This document shows positions 52,332 through 61,152 of a stretch of DNA of 64,000 nucleotides, one piece after another. Position 1 is the stretch's first letter; every line of letters begins with the position of its first letter. Where the stretch lies: the NCBI RefSeq assembly GCF_009695545.1, contig NZ_VUNS01000008.1:1-64000 (forward strand). Reading direction: 5' to 3'. The notes under the pieces are model-generated. The model made no database searches. It had not been told where the DNA came from and saw only the letters and a list, made by a program, of their open reading frames with translations. This DNA comes from Victivallis lenta (GTDB taxonomy: Bacteria > Verrucomicrobiota > Lentisphaeria > Victivallales > Victivallaceae). The position numbers were made by a program, and so were the translations under genes.

Positions 52332-52359
52332 TTGACTTTTTCAAAAAATGCATTACAGT
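52332..52359 (+). promoter_or_regulatory. Possible promoter of the small lipoprotein gene
   Basis: TTGACT, 16-bp spacer, TACAGT, giving a leader of about 43 nt to the ATG at 52409. Confidence 0.4.
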
Positions 52360-52408
52360 TATCGGACAGTTACCCGTTATTGTTTTCGATGCAGAGAGGA
52401 TACGCCAG

Positions 52409-52789
52409 ATGACCGCCAAACGAATTTTCGCCGGTTTGTTCGCCCTTATCACCCTTCTGACGCTCGCGGGCTGCACGTCGCCGCGCCTGCCGGAGGGCCG
52501 CTACACCGCCGCCGGGCGCGACGACTTCGCCCTCGTCAACAACGACCTGATCTTCCTTCACATCACGACGCCGGCCGAGAATCCTTCACCGTTCGCGTTC
52601 TGGGACTGGGCCGGCGGCTATTCGCTGTCGCCGGAAGGCGTCCTGACGCCGGATATGGAGACGGAGCTCCTGAAGAAGTGGAGTTTCTATTACAGCTTCC
52701 GGTATGAAAAAAACATACTGAAGGTCATCGACAAGGGCGAAGGGCGCCCGGTTCTTTCGCTGATCCTCGAAGCCCCCGCCCGCCGGTAA
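52409..52789 (+). CDS. Small lipoprotein of unknown function
   Basis: A 126-residue protein from ATG 52409, preceded by AGAGAGGA. The signal MTAKRIFAGLFALITLLTLAGC ends in a clear LAGC lipobox, so it should be a membrane-anchored lipoprotein. The mature part (PRLPEGRYTAAGRDDFALVNNDLIFLHI) is mostly beta strands, and WDWAGGYSLSPEGVLTP is a short distinctive turn. I do not recognise a family. It is a lone gene between the GH5 pair and the convergent GH39-like gene, with a 10-bp-stem hairpin after it. The reading frame before 52409 is open but lacks a signal. Confidence 0.65.
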   Translation: MTAKRIFAGLFALITLLTLAGCTSPRLPEGRYTAAGRDDFALVNNDLIFLHITTPAENPSPFAFWDWAGGYSLSPEGVLTPDMETELLKKWSFYYSFRYEKNILKVIDKGEGRPVLSLILEAPARR

Positions 52790-52805
52790 TCCCCGGGACA
52801 TCAGA

Positions 52806-52830
52806 GCCGGAGAGGCATTTCCTCTCCGGC
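52806..52830. terminator. Hairpin between convergent genes
   Basis: Perfect 10-bp stem GCCGGAGAGG / CCTCTCCGGC with a 5-nt loop between the lipoprotein stop (52789) and the GH39-like stop (52839). No T-run, so possibly a weak bidirectional terminator. Confidence 0.55.
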
Positions 52831-52838
52831 CTGCCGGA

Positions 52839-55800
52839 CTATTCGAGTTCGATCAGGTTGAACAGCCGATCGCTCTTGCCGTCCGCAATGCCGCTCCCCC
52901 AGGACAGGTATCCGTCGCGGCCGCGGCCGGAGTCGCTGTTGACCAGCACCGCCGAACCGATCTTCGAACCGGGCTTCAATACAAGGCCGAGCTCCTTCGC
53001 ATCGAACCGGAGCTCATAGAACGAACCGGCTCCGTCGTGCCGGAAATCCAGCGCGGAAGCGCCGAGCAGGCCGGCCGGCGATCCGATATGGCGGAAGAGC
53101 GCGTTGCCGGAGCGGCAGTTCGCCGCCGTGATTTCGTTCCAGCGCGGGTTGGCTGCGGGCGGCATGCCGTCCGCACCGCGCTGCTGGAGGGTCAGCTGGA
53201 CAGAGTCGCCGCGCCACGCCTCTTCCGCCCCGTGGCTGTTGTGATGCGACGGGTCGTCAACCTTCACCTGCATGATCAATTCTCCAGGCGTGTAGAACAC
53301 ACGCAGCTTTGCCCCGATGTTCGGCGACATCGCGCCGCCCGGCCAGGTCGTCCAGCGCTGCTGGCCGCCGAAGTCGAGCCAGCCGCCCTCATCCCCCATC
53401 GCAGAAGCCGGGCGCGCCTTCACCGTCTCCACCCGGTAAGGCCGAACCGAAAAGGCGATCGGGGTCGCCATCCCGCCCCGGTCCTTGAGTACGACCGTGC
53501 GGAACTGCTTCGGCGTCTCCGCCGGGTCGATTGAGATGCGGAATCCGACTACCGCGCTCCCGCGCCGCGGCACGGCCGTCTCTTCCGGCGCGGCCAGCAG
53601 CTTCGCTCCCTCCGGCAGCTCGATTCCGGGCCGGAATACGATCTCCTCCCCGCTGAAGTTATTGATTTTCACCTTGAATTCCATCTCGCCGGATCTCACA
53701 TAAAAGCCGTACGTGTTGACCAGAAAACCGCTGATATCGCCAACCGGCTGCAGCACGAGCGGCTTTGCGGCACGCGGAACCGGCTTGTACTCTTTCGCCA
53801 TGCGATAAAGCTTCATCGCGCCGGTTCCGGCATCGACGAACCTGCTTCGCGCCGTCTTCGGCAAATATACATAGGCGATTCCGTCGCCGAGCGGAATCTG
53901 CGAACCGCGCACCTCAAACGGCCGTCCGTCCGCGCCGGCGGCGCGCAGCACGGGCAGACCGGCCGGCAGCGCAAGCGATGTACGGCGGTTCTCCCCCACG
54001 CCGCAGTAGAGAACGGCGACCAGGTCGCCGGAACCCTCGAAAACACGGGCGCGGACCGCCTCGGTTCCCTTCAGGTCCCCGATATAACCGCGATGCGCCA
54101 GAACGCGCGCCAGGTGTCCGTAAGCGGCCATCGACCGCATCGGCGTATACTTGTCGTCCATCATGCCGAAGTTGTTCTGCCGTTCGTCATAATACTTGTA
54201 CTCGAATGCGAAGAAGCGTTCCAGTCCGAGCGCGCGCAGTTCGACCGCCTTGCCGGTGATCTCGGCGGCGCTGTTGATGTCGCCGGACACGGAGGAACGG
54301 TAGCCGCCGCGCGGCCACGGCTTGCCGCATTCGGTAATCCAGAGCGGAATGCCGGGCCGGTAGCCGTACTTCGCTTCAACGGCGCGCAGCGCGGCGACCT
54401 CCTGCTCCATGGCGGGCGTGTCGGCATAGGAGTGATAGCTGATGACGTCGGAGTCGTCCAGCAGGCCGTTGCGGACATAGGTATCGTAAAAGCCGGTATT
54501 CGGCCGCGTGTTCGCAAATACGCCGCCGACCACCAGCCGGTTCAGCCCGCGTTCGGAAAAGGCGCGCGAAACCGCTTTGGTGAAGGCCGTGACGTATGCT
54601 GCCGGGAAGTGGTTGCCGAAGCCGATATCCGGCTCGTTCCAGACCTCGAGAGCATCGACCGTGTCGCTCCAGTAGCCGACGATCGTCGCCAGGCCGCGAC
54701 CGGCCGCAAGCAGGTCCTCCGGATAGAGGTTCGCATGCGGTCCGACCGAATCACGATGACGCGGGTCGGCGCCGCTCCAGGCCGGGGCGTCATGAAACGT
54801 ATCGAGCGTTTTAATCCCCTCTTCCGCCGCAAGGCGGCGATAGAGGCCGAAACGGCCGCCGAAATCGAATCCCTCCGCCTGCGGCTCGATCCCTTTCCAG
54901 CTGAGCCGGTCGCGGTTCCAGACGATGCCGTTATCCTTCAGAATGCGCAGATAACTGCGGATGCCGGCTTCGTCGCCGGGTTTGCCGCCCCAGCTGAACG
55001 AGCCGTCCACAGCGAAATATTCGTCTGCTTTCGCCGGAGGCGCATCGTCAACCGCCACGCCGATGCGAATTTTCAATTCAGGATAGGCCAGCTCGTAAAA
55101 TCCGCGTCCCGGCGGCGGCGGGGCCAGCAGCAGACCGGCAGCCTCGTCGTAACGGGCATTGCCGGTCAGGCACTCGCCGCCGGAGTAATCGTAATAGACG
55201 AAACCGGAGTCTCCGGGAACCCGCTTCGTCCGGAAGGAAACCCGGACTGCGACCGGCGTCTCATCGCCGGGGCGGCGAAACAGCGACTCCGGCGACGGAA
55301 CACTCCATGAGAGCGCATAAATGCGCGGATCGGAGGTATCGACCGAGATGCCGGAAAACTCGACCGCCCCCTGCTTCGCTCCCAGATCCCCCCTGTGAAC
55401 AACCAGCGCATAACCGGTGACCGGCCCCGTGAACCTGCCGTCATTCGGACCGCCCCAGTGGTGTTCGGGGGAACCCTTCGCCGCGACCGAGAAGCTGCGC
55501 GGTTCGCCATCCTTCGCCGCGACCTTGAAAAAATGCTGGTGGGTCTGGCCGCTCGAATCGAAGAAACGCACAGCCACATTGCCGGCAACGCCCTTCACCG
55601 TGAAATTCAGTTTCCCGATCTCGACCGGAACCGGCAGCTTTCGCTGAACTGCGACATAACTGCCGCCGCCGCGGAAGTCGGCATTCATCAGGAGCCTGCC
55701 GTCCTTGATTTCGAATGAACCTTTCGCACCCGGATATTCCGGGCCGCAGGAGAAGCTCCACTCGCCGCCGTCGAGCGGATCGGCCACCCGGGCTTCGGCC

Positions 55801-55880
55801 ATCGCCGCTTCTCCCCGGGCCGGCGAAAGCAGCCCCGTGAACAGAAGAGCGGCACAGAGAACGCAGGAATGAATTTTCAT
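52839..55880 (-). CDS. Large secreted glycosidase of clan GH-A (GH39-like) with C-terminal CBM9-like domain
   Basis: A 1013-residue protein with signal peptide MKIHSCVLCAALLFTGLLSPARG. Residues about 30-200 are a jelly-roll binding domain. The TIM-barrel part runs from about 290 to 590, with KDNGIVWNRDRLSWKGIEPQ near residue 315, a catalytic acid in DALEVWNEPDIGFGNH near residue 415 and a nucleophile in PLWITECGKPWPR near residue 508. A beta-rich region follows. The C-terminal 170 residues (GWLDFGGQQRWTTWPGG, LIMQVKVDDPSHHNSHGAEEAW) resemble a CBM9/DOMON-like module. GH39 members cleave xylosides or iduronides; the exact activity is unclear. It lies 90 bp downstream of a pseudopilin in a minus-strand group led by a LacI regulator. 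Confidence 0.8.
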   Translation of the reverse strand: MKIHSCVLCAALLFTGLLSPARGEAAMAEARVADPLDGGEWSFSCGPEYPGAKGSFEIKDGRLLMNADFRGGGSYVAVQRKLPVPVEIGKLNFTVKGVAGNVAVRFFDSSGQTHQHFFKVAAKDGEPRSFSVAAKGSPEHHWGGPNDGRFTGPVTGYALVVHRGDLGAKQGAVEFSGISVDTSDPRIYALSWSVPSPESLFRRPGDETPVAVRVSFRTKRVPGDSGFVYYDYSGGECLTGNARYDEAAGLLLAPPPPGRGFYELAYPELKIRIGVAVDDAPPAKADEYFAVDGSFSWGGKPGDEAGIRSYLRILKDNGIVWNRDRLSWKGIEPQAEGFDFGGRFGLYRRLAAEEGIKTLDTFHDAPAWSGADPRHRDSVGPHANLYPEDLLAAGRGLATIVGYWSDTVDALEVWNEPDIGFGNHFPAAYVTAFTKAVSRAFSERGLNRLVVGGVFANTRPNTGFYDTYVRNGLLDDSDVISYHSYADTPAMEQEVAALRAVEAKYGYRPGIPLWITECGKPWPRGGYRSSVSGDINSAAEITGKAVELRALGLERFFAFEYKYYDERQNNFGMMDDKYTPMRSMAAYGHLARVLAHRGYIGDLKGTEAVRARVFEGSGDLVAVLYCGVGENRRTSLALPAGLPVLRAAGADGRPFEVRGSQIPLGDGIAYVYLPKTARSRFVDAGTGAMKLYRMAKEYKPVPRAAKPLVLQPVGDISGFLVNTYGFYVRSGEMEFKVKINNFSGEEIVFRPGIELPEGAKLLAAPEETAVPRRGSAVVGFRISIDPAETPKQFRTVVLKDRGGMATPIAFSVRPYRVETVKARPASAMGDEGGWLDFGGQQRWTTWPGGAMSPNIGAKLRVFYTPGELIMQVKVDDPSHHNSHGAEEAWRGDSVQLTLQQRGADGMPPAANPRWNEITAANCRSGNALFRHIGSPAGLLGASALDFRHDGAGSFYELRFDAKELGLVLKPGSKIGSAVLVNSDSGRGRDGYLSWGSGIADGKSDRLFNLIELE

Positions 55881-55970
55881 GAATACCTCACATTATGCTG
55901 GATAAAACAGATGCCGGCCGCCTGCCCGTCGCCGAAGCGGGACGGCGGCAGATCAATACAGATGGAGAAC

Positions 55971-56699
55971 CTACTCTTTCCCGCCTGCCGAGTTGTAGGA
56001 AACCGTCACCGCGGAACCCGTGGCACGCAGTCCGCTCTTATCGAGGGAGACACAGTGCCCGTCATAGAAGAGGACATTGCCGCGCCCGGCATGCCGCCGC
56101 ATGAAACCGATCTCCTGCGACTCCTTGTAAGCGGAAGGAGTGAAATACCAGGCGCCGTTCTGGTAAGCAGTGTTGTAGGTATCGCCGTAGGAGATGGTGT
56201 CGGAGGGATGATTCAACCGGCCGATCTTGTAAAACCGCATATCATTGCGGCCATCATGCCTGACGAGGAAATTCCGGCCGATATAGTCGCCTTTGCCGAC
56301 GCCGTTGCCCATATCCCGGTTGCCGGTATAATCGGCGTCATAATTGTATTCCGCCATGCCGGAGATGCCGAAGCAGGCGGTATAGAGCATTTTTTTTGCG
56401 TCGGACGGACACTGCGCCGTCTCCCATGCCGCATAGCGGGTGGCATCCTTGTCGCTCAGGATGCGCTGCGTCCAGGCCCTGAAACTGCCGCCCTCGTTAT
56501 CCTGAAAAACCAGAAAGTCGTCGTTGTCATCGACATAGAGCCGGAATGCCATTCCCATCTGCTTCATGTTGTTCATGCACGCGGAGCTGCGCGCCTTTTC
56601 CCGCGCCTGATTCAATGCGGGCAGCAGCATCGAAGCCAGGATCGCGATGATCGCAATAACGACCAGCAGTTCAATCAGCGTAAAACCTTTTCTTTGCAT
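55971..56699 (-). CDS. Prepilin-type pseudopilin with H-X9-DG motif
   Basis: A 242-residue protein from ATG 56699 with GGAGGAAAT as ribosome binding site. It starts [21 protein letters not shown], then [22 protein letters not shown]. The C-terminal [19 protein letters not shown] fits H-X9-DG, counting from the second residue of the RRH group. It is downstream of a LacI regulator and upstream of the large GH39-like enzyme. It is the fifth copy here, and like the others sits directly next to a secreted glycosidase. Confidence 0.9.
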   Translation of the reverse strand: MQRKGFTLIELLVVIAIIAILASMLLPALNQAREKARSSACMNNMKQMGMAFRLYVDDNDDFLVFQDNEGGSFRAWTQRILSDKDATRYAAWETAQCPSDAKKMLYTACFGISGMAEYNYDADYTGNRDMGNGVGKGDYIGRNFLVRHDGRNDMRFYKIGRLNHPSDTISYGDTYNTAYQNGAWYFTPSAYKESQEIGFMRRHAGRGNVLFYDGHCVSLDKSGLRATGSAVTVSYNSAGGKE

Positions 56700-57029
56700 G
56701 ATTTCCTCCGTCCGATAATAGTTAATAAGTGAAGCGGAGGCGAATTCATTGCCGCCCGGCAAAAAAGCGCGGCAGGAGGAAAACGCTGCACGATGACATA
56801 CCCGCCGCATGAGCGTAAGAAATGGGGCGCAGAGAAAAGATATTCCCCCACGAAGCTCCGGGCAAAACATGCAGACGTTGCGGACAGAACGCGGCCGGAA
56901 TACAGCCGCCGCCGGAGACCGGAAGAGAGGCCGGCAACTCCAGTGCAGGCGATAATCGGCTGAACAGAAATGGATTACGTAAATGGCACCAGGTGTCGCT
57001 TACATAACATACTAACTATTATAAGACTC
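56700..57029. other. Non-coding gap between pseudopilin and LacI genes
   Basis: No gene is visible. It contains GGCACC-A-GGTGTC at 56984-56996, nearly self-complementary, and at its edge ATAAGA-C-TCTTAT (57021-57033), perfect 6-bp arms overlapping the LacI stop. Either could be a regulator site for the pseudopilin/GH39-like transcript; no clear promoter hexamers are seen. Confidence 0.4.
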
Positions 57030-58043
57030 TTATTCTTCCCCGGCGACAACCAGGCCGGGGCGGACGAGCAGGTCGGCGGCACAGGCGGACGGATTCTCGA
57101 TCCGCCAGAGCAAGCCGTCGACGGCACGCGATGCAATCTCCTGAATATGCAGATCGACCTCCGGGACGGGGGGATTGAACCCTTTCAGCAGAAAAGTGTT
57201 GTCGCAGGAGATGATTTCGAGTTCGCCCGGGCGGCGGACCAGGCCGAGAAAGTCGAGCGTCAGACAGATCCGGTAGGCGAGCAAATCGTTGAATGCGAAG
57301 ATGCCGAGACGGTTCCCGAACCGGTCGAGCAACGCTTTGAAGCGCCCGGTCACACTGCCGGAGCTTTCCGCATAATCGCAGCGCAGCTCCGTCACCGGAA
57401 TCCTCTCCGTTTTCATGCGGTTGCGAAATCCCTGGAGCCGCGGGTTCGTCTCGGGGCGGAACGACATCGGCTCCCCGTAAACCAGCAGAGTCTGCGCAAA
57501 TCCGCGACCGATCAGATATTCCGCCGCCAGCTCCCCCGCCTGAAGATCGTTGGCTTTATATAGGTCCCACGGCCCGATGCCGAGCTCTTCATTCATGACC
57601 GACGCATGGGGATGACCGGCAAACAGGCGGCACTGTTCCGGTTTGCAGGAGTAGTCCGAAAGAATCCCCCGGCAGTCGTCCAGCAGCGCCGGTTCCGCCT
57701 CAAGCCGTTCGAACGGAACCACCTCAAAGGGAACCTTCCGCTCATTCAGCCGCTGAAGAACGCTGCTGCGGATCAAAGCCGCCACCGGGTCGCTGTCGCT
57801 GAAATAGCTGCCCTTCACCACCGCAATCCTGCCCTGAAGCGTTCCGGCGGCGGAGCTGCCGCGACGCTGCGGATAGCGCCGGGTGCGGAATCCGTGTTCC
57901 GCCGCAATCCGGGCCACCCTGCTCCGGAGTTCTTTCGATACCTGCGGCGAACCACGCAACGCAAGGGAGACCGCAACCGTGCTGATACCAAGCTGTTCGG
58001 CGATATCCGCCATTTTCATCGCCGGTGAAGCTTTCCCCGCCAT
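57030..58043 (-). CDS. LacI family transcriptional regulator
   Basis: A 337-residue repressor from ATG 58043. The LacI helix-turn-helix MADIAEQLGISTVAVSLALRG is near residues 11-31, with the hinge-helix RSRVARIAAEHGFRTRRYPQ after it. The effector domain has GRIAVVKGSYFSDSDPVAALI, LVYGEPMSFRPETNPRLQGF near residue 195 and IFAFNDLLAYRICLTLDFLG near residue 250, the typical sugar-binding fold. It has a consensus promoter with a dyad at its start site, so it is probably autoregulated. It is upstream of a pseudopilin and the GH39-like enzyme, the likely targets. Confidence 0.9.
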   Translation of the reverse strand: MAGKASPAMKMADIAEQLGISTVAVSLALRGSPQVSKELRSRVARIAAEHGFRTRRYPQRRGSSAAGTLQGRIAVVKGSYFSDSDPVAALIRSSVLQRLNERKVPFEVVPFERLEAEPALLDDCRGILSDYSCKPEQCRLFAGHPHASVMNEELGIGPWDLYKANDLQAGELAAEYLIGRGFAQTLLVYGEPMSFRPETNPRLQGFRNRMKTERIPVTELRCDYAESSGSVTGRFKALLDRFGNRLGIFAFNDLLAYRICLTLDFLGLVRRPGELEIISCDNTFLLKGFNPPVPEVDLHIQEIASRAVDGLLWRIENPSACAADLLVRPGLVVAGEE

Positions 58044-58068
58044 TTTGCGCGGCCCTTTCCGATTTCGT

Positions 58069-58081
58069 TTTGTTTCACAAA
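58069..58081. promoter_or_regulatory. TTTGT-TTC-ACAAA dyad at the LacI gene start site
   Basis: Perfect 5-bp arms about 5 bp downstream of the -10 element, placed to block transcription of the LacI gene; probable autoregulatory operator. Confidence 0.5.
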
Positions 58082-58085
58082 TATA

Positions 58086-58114
58086 ATTATACCAGAAAAT
58101 CTCCGTTTTGTCAA
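58086..58114 (-). promoter_or_regulatory. Consensus sigma70 promoter of the LacI gene
   Basis: On the minus strand TTGACA (58109-58114), 17-bp spacer, TATAAT (58086-58091): a perfect match with ideal spacing. Confidence 0.85.
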
Positions 58115-58301
58115 CCGTTTTTTGAAAAAACTTTATATTTTCTTTCAATTTTAATATTTAAAGTAAACATATATTTTTAAAGCTAAAAGCCGCCTCAGCA
58201 GGAGCCGGACGGACATCAGGCGGAAATGTTGGGGACTCAGTGGCGGCAAAACCGCGAATTCCGCCGGAACGCGGGTATTCGGCTTCTCGGCCCGTTCCGC
58301 G

Positions 58302-58643
58302 TCAAAGGATGATGCGCACAATGCAGAGGAAAAAGACAAACAAGGCGGCAGCTTCCGCCGACACTGCCGCTGCCAGCAGAATCCGGCAGGCCGAAACGCT
58401 GCCGCGCCGGTCGAGAATCAGCCAGGCGGCCACCCAGGCCACCGTGAAAAAAATCATGATCCCGGAATAGCCGCCGTTAACCGCCAGACGGGTCAGAAGC
58501 GGCAGCAGACGGAACATGTCACCCCATCCTCGCCGGAGGAACGCCTCTCCGAGACTGCCGAACAGGAAGGCGACGAACCAGGCGGTCAGAAAAAAGACCG
58601 CGACCTTTGCAATGCCGGTGTTGCCGTCTTCCGCCATGATCAC
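58302..58643 (-). CDS. Small inner-membrane protein coupled to the PL8 lyase
   Basis: About 113 residues with three hydrophobic segments: VAVFFLTAWFVAFLFGSLG, SGIMIFFTVAWVAAWLIL and LLAAAVSAEAAALFVFFLC. No family recognised. A GTG at 58643 overlaps the lyase stop (GTGA), while an ATG at 58637 is also possible, so the two genes are translationally coupled. That coupling suggests a role in lyase export or in handling its products, or simply a hitch-hiking membrane gene. It ends 260 bp before the LacI start. Confidence 0.6.
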   Translation of the reverse strand: MIMAEDGNTGIAKVAVFFLTAWFVAFLFGSLGEAFLRRGWGDMFRLLPLLTRLAVNGGYSGIMIFFTVAWVAAWLILDRRGSVSACRILLAAAVSAEAAALFVFFLCIVRIIL

Positions 58644-60610
58644 CGCTCGGCCGGAACGGATACCGTACGGCCGGCCTCCGCTCCCTGCGGAAACGGAAGC
58701 CGGTACTTCCGGCCGGCCAGCACGACGTCGAGAATCTTCCGCTTCCGGCCGGGATCGGCGGCATAAATCCGGCCGTTCCGCAGCATCACGAGGGCAGGCT
58801 GCTTCGCCTCAAGCACCGTACCGTCCGGCAGAGTGACCGTTCCCGCTTCATGGAAGGCGGCCATGACCGCGTCTTTTCCGGCGACGGCATGAATCGACTC
58901 CGAACCGGTTTCCAGCAGCTTCGCGGAACACTCCGCCGCCTGCGGCAGATAGACGACCTGATAGGCGTAGAATGCGTTCTCCGGCTTCCGGCCGTGATTG
59001 ATGGCGCACGTAAAAATCCGTCCCCTGACCGGGGCATCCGACAGCGCTTCCGTGACCCGTTTCCAGTTGCCGGTCCGCTCCTCGCTCCCGGCGCTCAGCT
59101 TGCCGTCGGTTTTCAGAATCCGGTAGAGAAAGGCCCCGTTGGCGACCTCGGTCCCCTCCAAGTCGCCGAACCGGTGAACGGCCACCTCCTCATCGGTGCG
59201 CATCTGCGCAATCGTCGTGACAACCGGAGCATCGACGCCGCTCCGGATATCGCTGCCGACCGCGATCATCCCGGGCCCGAAGAAGAAGAAACTCTTCTTC
59301 GCCGCGACCTCCCCGTTATCGAAATCCATCGCGCAGAAGCCGATTTCATCGTCGGAGAGGCCGCCGACCCAGCCGCACTTGTTCCGGAGTCCCGGATTTT
59401 TGCAGACAAGCGGAGAATCGTCCTGCACGGAGGTGACGCCCGGAATCTGCCGCCACTCCCAGAGGGCGCCGATATCGACCAGCTCGCCGCGGCCGCTCAT
59501 AAACATGGTCGCGCCATGCCCGGCCAGGCGGCCGAGCAGATTCTCGGAATTGACCGTTTCACTCGGAACCGTGCGGCTTGAACTCATTTTGACCGACCAG
59601 TAACAATCGCCGCCGTTGCGCTGTACATAGAAGTCGCTGTCCGGAAAATACCGGCTGCCGGAGAATCGGAAATCATTCTCCGTCACCCGATGCCGGACGC
59701 CGAGCACCCGGTTCAGCCGGGCCGCCGTTCCGGTCACCGAACGGTACTTGGCCCGCACCTGTCCGCCGTTGATCTGCCGCCCGCAGGCGCTGAAATCCAT
59801 CTGCCGGTCGAACAGGACCCAGCGCAGACCATGATGATAGTACGAAGTCAGGATCTCTGCCTTCTCCTCCGGCAGCGCAAACCGGGTTCCGTGCAGAATA
59901 GCGAGCCATTTCGTCATCTCGCTGAAATAGGCGAGCCCGTAATTGCCGAACTGAAGCTGCGGACCGTGCTGGTGAAAGCTCCAGTCCGGCTGGATGCCCT
60001 CCATGCCCGGCGCGGCGACGTGAAGCTCTGCGGAAACGGCATCCGCCCCCTCCCGGACCCATTCCGGCTGTTCAAAAATCGCCCCTTTCAGAAGCTGGAT
60101 GCCGGCCAGCCAGACCCGGTTCTGCGCCGTCATGCCGGGTTCGGAACGGTCGAGAATCGGTCTCAGCTCCGCAAGCACCTCCGAAGGAAGCCCGTCCCCC
60201 AGCAGCAGAATCGCGGAACAGAGCTCCATCGGAGTTCCGATGCTCTGATGCCACCAGTTCGGACTCGTGCAATCCCGGGCCGCCCAGAAGCCGAGGGCTT
60301 TCACCGCCGCGTCGCGCAGTTTTGCGTCGGCGGCGCCTTTCTCCCTGCCGCGCCGGTACTCCGCGGCAAGCACGACCGCACGGCTCAGGTGACGGCGCGG
60401 CGCCCAGTGGCCGCGGTTCCGGTCGGCGTAATTCACATCCCGCCAGGAACCGTCCGGCTGCTGCGTTTCCAGCGCCCGCCGCGCTTCCGACGCAGTGCCG
60501 CTGCCGGAAAACCAGGCGGCGGCCTGTTCGCGTATTTTTCGTAAATCGGCATCGGCGGCAAAGAGATTCGTCAGAAGAACCATGATCAGCATCACTCCGA
60601 ATAATCGCAT
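58640..60610 (-). CDS. Secreted polysaccharide lyase family 8-like enzyme
   Basis: A 656-residue protein with signal peptide MRLFGVMLIMVLLTNLFAADAD. It has an N-terminal (alpha/alpha) toroid: SRAVVLAAEYRRG near residue 80, NWWHQSIGTPMEL near residue 125 with the catalytic Asn, QPDWSFHQHGPQLQFGNYG near residue 207 with catalytic His and Tyr positions. Then comes an antiparallel beta domain (DFYVQRNGGDCYWSVKMSSSR, FFFFGPGMIAVGSDI). The pattern is that of PL8 lyases acting on hyaluronan, chondroitin or xanthan by beta-elimination, a mode typical for uronic-acid polymers such as host glycosaminoglycans. It is somewhat shorter than most members. It is followed by a coupled membrane protein. Confidence 0.85.
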   Translation of the reverse strand: MRLFGVMLIMVLLTNLFAADADLRKIREQAAAWFSGSGTASEARRALETQQPDGSWRDVNYADRNRGHWAPRRHLSRAVVLAAEYRRGREKGAADAKLRDAAVKALGFWAARDCTSPNWWHQSIGTPMELCSAILLLGDGLPSEVLAELRPILDRSEPGMTAQNRVWLAGIQLLKGAIFEQPEWVREGADAVSAELHVAAPGMEGIQPDWSFHQHGPQLQFGNYGLAYFSEMTKWLAILHGTRFALPEEKAEILTSYYHHGLRWVLFDRQMDFSACGRQINGGQVRAKYRSVTGTAARLNRVLGVRHRVTENDFRFSGSRYFPDSDFYVQRNGGDCYWSVKMSSSRTVPSETVNSENLLGRLAGHGATMFMSGRGELVDIGALWEWRQIPGVTSVQDDSPLVCKNPGLRNKCGWVGGLSDDEIGFCAMDFDNGEVAAKKSFFFFGPGMIAVGSDIRSGVDAPVVTTIAQMRTDEEVAVHRFGDLEGTEVANGAFLYRILKTDGKLSAGSEERTGNWKRVTEALSDAPVRGRIFTCAINHGRKPENAFYAYQVVYLPQAAECSAKLLETGSESIHAVAGKDAVMAAFHEAGTVTLPDGTVLEAKQPALVMLRNGRIYAADPGRKRKILDVVLAGRKYRLPFPQGAEAGRTVSVPAER

Positions 60611-60804
60611 TGGTCACTTTTCCTTTCCATTGATAAAATAACCTGCGGAACATACTGCGTCAATCCGTCTGCCGCCGGCCGGAACAAGAAAAAACGAGAA
60701 ATATTTACAAAACCAATATAATATTAAATTCCGAATTATCGTTATATCCGGTGTAGTCCGATCGGATACGGAACCAGACAACCATTCAAACAGGAGCAAC
60801 CGAT

Positions 60805-61107
60805 ATGAACAAGAGCTTGAAAGTCATGCTGCTGGCGGGAGTGCTTGCCGCCGGGGCGTTCGGGGCCGAAGCACGGGACCGGGGACCGGGCGACGGCGTA
60901 CAGATCACCCGGGCCATCGTCGGCGGAATCGTGCAGGTGTTGAGCCCGCGCCCATGCCGGCCGATGCCGCCGCCTCCGCCTCCGAACTGGTGCCCTCCAC
61001 CGCCGCCGCGCCATCATTGCCGCCGGCCGCGGTTCGACCGCCCGCCGCGACCGGCCGTCATTGAGCGGACGGTCATCATCGAACGGCCGCACGGCGGTCG
61101 CCGCTGA
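60805..61107 (+). CDS. Proline-rich exported protein
   Basis: A 100-residue protein with signal peptide MNKSLKVMLLAGVLAAGAFGAEA, then a short GDGVQITRAIVGGIVQVLSP segment and a low-complexity tail of six or more prolines, two Cys-Pro motifs, and a basic VIERTVIIERPHGGRR end. It is preceded by AGGAG at 60794. I do not recognise a family; periplasmic or envelope location is likely. It converges on the nitroreductase fusion gene across a hairpin at 61123. Confidence 0.6.
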   Translation: MNKSLKVMLLAGVLAAGAFGAEARDRGPGDGVQITRAIVGGIVQVLSPRPCRPMPPPPPPNWCPPPPPRHHCRRPRFDRPPRPAVIERTVIIERPHGGRR

Positions 61108-61122
61108 GGGCGCAAGCCGATC

Positions 61123-61152
61123 GGGATGCGGAAGATACGTCTTCCGCATCCC
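61123..61152. terminator. Perfect hairpin between convergent genes
   Basis: 13-bp stem GGGATGCGGAAGA / TCTTCCGCATCCC with a TACG tetraloop, placed between the proline-rich gene (stop 61107) and the minus-strand fusion gene (stop 61153). No T-run, but it is likely to act in both directions. Confidence 0.7.
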
